Positions 58,730 through 64,000 of a stretch of 64,000 bases of DNA are shown here, piece after piece. Numbering within the stretch: the stretch's first letter is position 1; every line of letters starts with the position of its first letter. Both the position numbers and the translations under genes were made by a program. The DNA is from Rebecca billardiae RCC1528 (taxonomy: Eukaryota; Haptophyta), in contig OZ251228.1 in assembly GCA_965240325.2 (NCBI GenBank), positions 186,001 to 250,000 on the forward strand. Reading direction: 5' to 3'. The notes beneath the pieces were generated by a model that saw only the letters and a list, made by a program, of their open reading frames with translations, searched no databases and was not told the origin of the DNA.

Positions 58730-60199
58730 TATGATCGCAGTGTCAGCAGCTGTCGCTGCCGGAGGCCGACCGACGACGGCGCTGCGTACTTCACAGAGTT
58801 CACTACTCTGCGCGCAACGTGCGCTCGGCTGCGCTCGCGGATTGACTATTCGCGATGGCTCGGAATCCGCGCGTACAGACACGACACAGACGATGTCGAT
58901 GACACTCGTAACTGCAAGTGCAGACCCGGCCGAGGCGGCTGAGTCTCCGCCGCGGCGGTGCCAATCCGCGTCGTCACTCCTAAGACGAACTTTATACGCC
59001 TATGGCGCCAGCGGTAGTCACGGCGCAGACTAGCCACTAGGCTTCGACGCGAGTCGGCGGAGTCGGATCGCGGCCCGGCGCTGCGATCGTAGGCGGATAT
59101 GCGCGATGTACATGATGACGAGTGATTGATGATGAGACGGACACGCGGGACAGTCGCCAGTCGGTCCCGCACAGCGGTCCGCGTGGCCCGGCCCGGGGCG
59201 GTCGCGCCGCCCGCGGGCCACCGCCGCGGGTCCGCCATATCATGAATCAGTACCGGGGCCCCGGCGCTGCCACCTGACGGCGGGACCGACTCAGAGTCAC
59301 CGAGCCGGGATCACGATGCAGTGGACTAGTCATATCGGCTGGCGACTATGGTAAGTGCTATCGACAACGACGACGGTCTGCATCTCCGATGACCGACCCC
59401 GGCGTCGATCGACAGCCGAGCTAGGCCGATGGTCTGGTAGTTCGTCCGGCACGGCCACGGGACATTGATGGCACGATTTCAGTGAACGGGCATTAACCCG
59501 CGGGACAAGTGCCCCATCACGCCGCATGGCGTCGTGGCCCGGTGACGCGCACACGGGGTCGCCAGGTCTCCCCAGCGGCATCACCGTGCGGTATCTGCGC
59601 CTCTGCAGCGCTGGGCGTGGCAGCGTGGATCAGCACAGCGCAGCGACACTCATTCAGCGTGCCGCTGCCCCAAATATGTGCCGACACGAGGGATCTGGGT
59701 GAAGCGTGCACGTGTGCAGATATGAGGGACAGGGGACTCCGTGGCTGGCTGCAGCCACGGAACAATGCTCAACAGGCTCCAGTGGCCATGGGATTTCATC
59801 GCCCAACCGGCTGCAGGCCTTGGTTCGTAACGTGCCGCTTCTTGCGCGTCGTGCCCAAATCGAGTGTGGAGTGGTTGACGCCAGGAGGCGCCTCGGCCGC
59901 CTTGAGCGAGCGTCGATTGCTCTCGGGCGAGCTCTTCGGCGCCGGTGTGCGCGCCGGCGTGCGCCCCGACTTGGCGCCGATGGGCGCATCGGTCGGGAGA
60001 TCGCCAGGCCCGAACGTGCGTCGCAACATGTTTGATGGCGCTCACGCCCGGCCCAGCCCTCCCGCACTGTGAATTCCCGCCGAGGCGTGCAAAGCCTGAA
60101 TCATCATCAACTACAACTAGTAGCGTCGTTAATCAATACGCGCGAGGTGTGGTGTTTCGGCAATTGGCTAAAAGACGTAACCGGAAATGAGTCAAATAA
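58730..60199. other. Gene-poor stretch
   Basis: No gene can be firmly supported. A plus-strand frame ending at 60070 (SERRLLSGELFGAGVRAGVR; PNVRRNMFDGAHARPSPPAL) could be a short 3' exon. The rest is GC-rich with scattered CGGGCC words. Confidence 0.4.
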
Positions 60200-61045
60200 C
60201 TAGGGGCGCGGCTCAACCAACCTCAGCCAGGTACCCAATTCGGTCGCTGGGAGACCGCCGTAGTCGCGCGATTGTTCCATCGCAATCAACAAGCAAAGAT
60301 CAGAATGAGCGATGGCGCCGAGCCTCGCCGTCGACTCTGCTTGGCCACAGGTCACGCCCTCGGCGAGCTCAGCAGGCTTAACATGAGCATGGATGAAGGC
60401 GCGCAGCAACGTGTCTATCGCCACGTTCGGCTGCTCTTGCGCCGCCGGTGCGTCGTCGCCCTCGCCGCTCCTGGCCCCGCCCTCTACTGCGCGCGCGCGC
60501 ATGCGCAGCGCTGCCCCCACTTCCTCATGCAGCATCTGCACAAGCGACTGACGAATGCGCGCGTCGGCGACACGCCAGCCGCGGAGGCGAACACGCCCAT
60601 CGTCGCTGTTCTGCGCCGCATACTCGCGCAGCTCGGCCATGGCCGCCTCCACCTCGCAGCACAGCTGTGCGGGCGCCGCATGTGCCTTGACCGCACGCGC
60701 GCTGCAACGGCCCTGACTGCGCGCGTGTCGAGCACGGCACTCGAGGCCGGCGGGGCAGAACGAATGTGCCTCCGCACATCGGCTACTGCTGCACGCGTCG
60801 CGCGCTGCAGCTACTCCAGCTCGTCGAGCATCTGCGACAGCACAGCCAGCCGCCTCGGCAGCAGTCGCAAGCTCGGTGGCGTGCGCGGCGATCCTGGCGG
60901 CCTCCTCGCGCGATGTCTTGGCGTCGTGCCGAGCACAGAACGTGCAAGCCGCGGTCACGCACGCCTGATCGCGCGCCAAAAAATCTTGGTTGAGGACTGC
61001 CTCGAATGCTTGGTGCTTCCCGCGTAGCCGTGCACGTCGGCTCAC
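60200..61045 (-). CDS. Hypothetical helical Cys-containing protein (5' end uncertain)
   Basis: Open for 281 codons up to a TAG at 60200. It begins in frame at a GTG and has no ATG near, so it is probably an exon with the start upstream. N-terminal part: LRGKHQAFEAVLNQDFLARD, then ACTFCARHDAK, which with a later CAEAHSFCPAGLEC could chelate metal. The middle is Ala/Glu-rich helix (CCEVEAAMAELREYAAQNSD), and the end reads HSDLCLLIAMEQSRDYGGLP. The first 45 residues, with a basic helix then a CxxC, resemble BED-like zinc-finger leaders of mobile-element proteins, but this is weak. Confidence 0.4.
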   Translation of the reverse strand: MSRRARLRGKHQAFEAVLNQDFLARDQACVTAACTFCARHDAKTSREEAARIAAHATELATAAEAAGCAVADARRAGVAAARDACSSSRCAEAHSFCPAGLECRARHARSQGRCSARAVKAHAAPAQLCCEVEAAMAELREYAAQNSDDGRVRLRGWRVADARIRQSLVQMLHEEVGAALRMRARAVEGGARSGEGDDAPAAQEQPNVAIDTLLRAFIHAHVKPAELAEGVTCGQAESTARLGAIAHSDLCLLIAMEQSRDYGGLPATELGTWLRLVEPRP

Positions 61046-61616
61046 TCCCGGGGGCGCTGCATACTGAGTGCACTGAGAACCGACGTCCTTTGACGGGTAT
61101 GAGGTAACCAGTGGGCACGTGCGCTCCCCAAAGTGGGGCCACCTGCACTCAGCAGGTCTGCTTGAACCATCAGATTAGGCACGACGCTGGGTCACTCAAT
61201 GGCGCCCGGCTCCGCGCGCCCGCGGGCGCCCGCGCGGCCCGCGGCTCAGCCGCGGCGCCGGGGCCGCCCCGCGCCGAGATGTCAGCGAGCAAACAGCGAC
61301 AGCAATGACCGCCCGAGGGTGCAAGCCGACAAGGTGTCTCAAGGCCCTCAGCACACCAGCAGGCGATCTGAAAGCCACATGCGTCGCCGCATCCGCGCAG
61401 ATGGGGCGCCGGTTTCCGGCAGAGGCTCTCTCTGCAACACTCTCACCTATCAGCGGGCCAAGCAGCCATGCTGATACCGTATCGACCACTGACCAGTTCG
61501 ACTCCGATCGAAAGTTGAGCATCAGCTTATTGACGAGCGGCGCAATGGATGCCACAGCTTGAGGCCGCGGCGACGTCAGCGCCAGCGTCACCAATTTGAG
61601 CCACCACCCAGCGCGC

Positions 61617-64000
61617 ATGCTGAGCTGCCTCACGTGCGGCGTGCAGGGGGCGGTGGCGGAGCAAGGCGATGATGATGCGAGCCAGCAGGGCCCGCGCGAC
61701 CGCATCCGCTCGCTCTCCGTCTTTTCGGAGGGCAACCTGCGGAGCAAGCTCGGCGAGGCTCGGCGGCAGGGCCGCACGCTGCGGCTGCGCGTGACGATGC
61801 CGACCGTCGCGGCGGGCTCCTTCCTGATCGTGGCTGGGCTTGTGCTGCAGTCCATCCCGGCGCTGCACGACAACTTCGCCCTGGGGAACGTCCCGGTCGT
61901 GACGGGCTTCTTTGTCCTTATGCTCGCGCTGATGCCAAATGAGGAGCGCGCGGTCCGCATCAGCGCGAGCGCCATCTCGTGCGCGCTGGTCGTGGCGGCG
62001 GCGTTGAACGTGCGTCACGCCATACACTACATGACCCACCACAAGGACGCGCTCGACCTCGCCCTCCGTCCGGACTTTGAGTGCGTCGACAGCGCCAGCC
62101 ACGCGCACGCGCACGACGGTGCGCCGCCGTGCTGGTTCACAGGCGCCTCCATCTTCTTCCTGCTCGGCATCACGGCGGTGGAAGCGGGCGCGGCGGCGCG
62201 GATCGTGTACATGCTCTGGTGGGGGCAGACCCCTCGCGCCATCGTCGACGCGATGTGGCGGCTCATCGGCACCGCGTACCTCGTCGCCGCCATGCTGAAC
62301 CTGTTCATCGCGTCGTGCACGGAGGTCGCGGGCATCGAGCACGTCGCGGGCCGCGCCGAGAGCGGGGGCGGCGTGGTGCGGTACTGGGTGAACATGGGCG
62401 CGCTGGTGCTGGCGCTGACGGTGTACGGGATGGTCGCGCGCTCGCCAGGCTTCCGTCGGTACGCGCAGGCCTCGCTCGCCGCGCACGGCGAGGCGGTCAC
62501 GAGCGCGGCCGCCATCAGCGCACTGCTCGGGCGCGGCTCAGTGGACGGCGTGCTGCAGACGGCGCGCGAGTCGTTCCGGTACGTCACCATCGGGGACATG
62601 CGCTTCGAGGAGATGAGCGAGTCGAAGCCGAACCCGGCCGCGTACCTCGCGTCGCGCAAGGCCTCGCTCAACGAGGTCGATGCCTTCGTCAGCCACTCGT
62701 GCGCGCTCGCTTGCGCCACTCGCGCCGCGCCCCCTGAGTGACTGAAGCTCTACAGCTCGCTCGCGGCCAAGGCCCGTACCATCGGTGGGAGCGCGCGATG
62801 AGCCGCCCGGGTCTCGAGCTGCTCACGCGCACGCGGCCCGGATGCGTGCGCGCGGCTGCAGGTGGCGGGATGATCCACGCGGCAAGTGGGCGGCCTTGGT
62901 GGACTTCTGCGATGAGTTTGAGCACGTCCATGGCCGCCCGGCGCGCCTGTGGGTGGTGCGTGCGGGCGTGCACGCGCGTGTGCGCGCGCGCGCGCATGCC
63001 GCGCGCGCACGCCCCATGTCCTGCCTGCCGCGCCAGCGCTGGCCACAGAGCGGCGCAGGCCCAGCGCACTGCCGGCGCTCGCAGATGCGGCGCACGGGCT
63101 GCGGAGCACCAGCACTGCCCGCCGAGTGCTGAGCACGCGCGCGATCGCTCCGCATCTGGCGCGCGCCCGCAGGACAAGTACTGTGTGGATCAGTCAGACA
63201 TCGAGACGAACGTGCGCATGCTGCCCATCTTCCTCGCCTCGTGCGACCGCCTTCTCGTGCTGTACGGACCGACCTACGTGCAGCGTCTGTGGTGGTAAGA
63301 CAGGCAGCGCGCGCGCGGCCGCTGCACCCCTACCGCACCGCTGCCTGCCCCGCGGGGGCTGGCTGGTGTGGGTGAACCTGCGACACTCGGCGTGCTGCCG
63401 TGTCGCACTCACGCCCCGTGCCGCCTTGCGCTCCCCGCCTGCCGCCCGCGCCGGGCGCAGCATCGCGGAGCTGTGGGTCTTCCTGCAGATGAACGGGCTG
63501 CCAACGAACGTCGAGGTGCGCACGGTGAGCAGCGACGATGCCCCCGCAGAGGCGGGCGTGGGGCCGGGCGGGCCAGCGGTGTCGGCCGCGGCTGCGCAGG
63601 AGCACGCGTCACTCTTCGCACTCTTCGATGTGCACAGCTGCGAGTGCTTCAAAGCGCAGGAGCGCGAGCGTCTCCTTGCGATGATCGAGGCGGGCTTTGG
63701 CCGGCTCGAGCGCTTCAACATGGCGGTGCGCGAGCTGCTGGCGGCCTCCTTGCTCAAGGAGCAGCGGCGACGCCGGCAGTCCCAGCTGGAGGTCAGCAAG
63801 CCCACCCGCACTGAGCAGAAGCCGCACAGCTTCCGTAGGCCTCGCCGAAACTCGAGTCCCGGTCGCACCAAGCCTGCTGCGAGGCGTCAGAAGACGGCGT
63901 CGGAGATGCAAGTCACCGTCGCCGCCTCGCAGTCGCACGAGGCGGAGACGAGCCGCGGCATCAGGCGGTCGTCGTCCAGCAAAGCTACGGGCCGCGCAGC
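61617..64000 (+). CDS. Six-TM protein with C-terminal TIR-like domain, four exons (3' end outside window)
   Basis: Exons 61617-62698, 62862-62955, 63173-63294 and 63461 to beyond 64000. All three introns have matching phases (2, 0, 2) with GTGCGC, GTGCGT or GTAAGA donors and CAG acceptors. Residues 1-340 carry about six membrane spans (AAGSFLIVAGLVLQS; VPVVTGFFVLMLALM; SAISCALVVAAALNV; GASIFFLLGITAVEA; GTAYLVAAMLNLFIA; NMGALVLALTVYGMV). From about residue 355 the spliced frame reads EVDAFVSHSWRDD, KWAALVDFCDEF, RPARLWVDKYCVDQ, LPIFLASCDRLLVLYGPTYV and QRLWCIAELWVFL. This is the signature order of TIR-like domains common in algae and oomycetes. Then comes a basic Arg/Ser/Lys-rich tail. The role (signalling or NAD-related) is unknown. 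Confidence 0.85.

Overview
The window is nuclear DNA from a unicellular eukaryote, most likely a GC-rich alga with a complex secondary plastid; a haptophyte is my best guess. The evidence is spliceosomal introns (about 110-235 bp, donors GTGCGC/GTGAGC/GTAAGA, acceptors GCGCAG), a Gemin6-like SMN-complex protein, a solute carrier 38-type transporter, a WD40/EF-hand protein of the kind found in ciliated cells, a triose-phosphate-translocator family carrier, and a protein with a signal peptide followed by a twin-arginine thylakoid signal. A stramenopile or dinoflagellate is not excluded from sequence alone. LAYOUT. 1-11 kb is gene-dense: a spliced hypothetical gene, Gemin6 head to head with a HAD-fold protein, a membrane-anchored subtilisin with a long proline-rich stalk, an acidic hypothetical gene divergent from a three-exon sugar-phosphate/nucleotide-sugar carrier, and a probable thylakoid-lumen protein. 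11-52 kb is mostly repetitive: TIR elements, foldback palindromes, minisatellites, microsatellites, and gene or retroelement fragments. Recognisable coding pieces there are a Cys/Pro-rich membrane protein (20.9-22.0 kb), a frameshifted STAND-type (NACHT-WD40-like) fragment (29.4-30.7 kb), a retroelement-like PD-(D/E)XK nuclease C-terminus (43.1-44.1 kb) and a decayed chromodomain gene (49.4-51.9 kb). 52.8-64 kb is genic again: an amino-acid transporter, a divergent 1304-residue WD40/EF-hand protein in three exons, a hypothetical ORF, and a four-exon six-TM protein with a TIR-like domain running off the right edge. HOW THE PARTS RELATE. The genes are ordinary monocistronic eukaryotic genes, several in divergent pairs (1610/1680, 8214/8441, 54226/54455) that may share promoters. 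The repetitive middle holds at least nine structurally defined mobile elements whose inverted ends can be matched by eye. They include a TTAA-flanked element (24611-25688), one with arrays of a TCAGNTGTATTGCC motif at both ends (17872-19730), a near-perfect palindrome with 945-bp arms (26007-27915), and a dispersed family whose copies share a 3' tail (CTGACGCYTGCCCGTTGCATACCAC) that runs into TA or A/T-rich repeats. That tail sits just downstream of the nuclease ORF and at the end of a short non-autonomous repeat, like a LINE/SINE pair. Splice sites and frames were joined by hand; no database search was possible.
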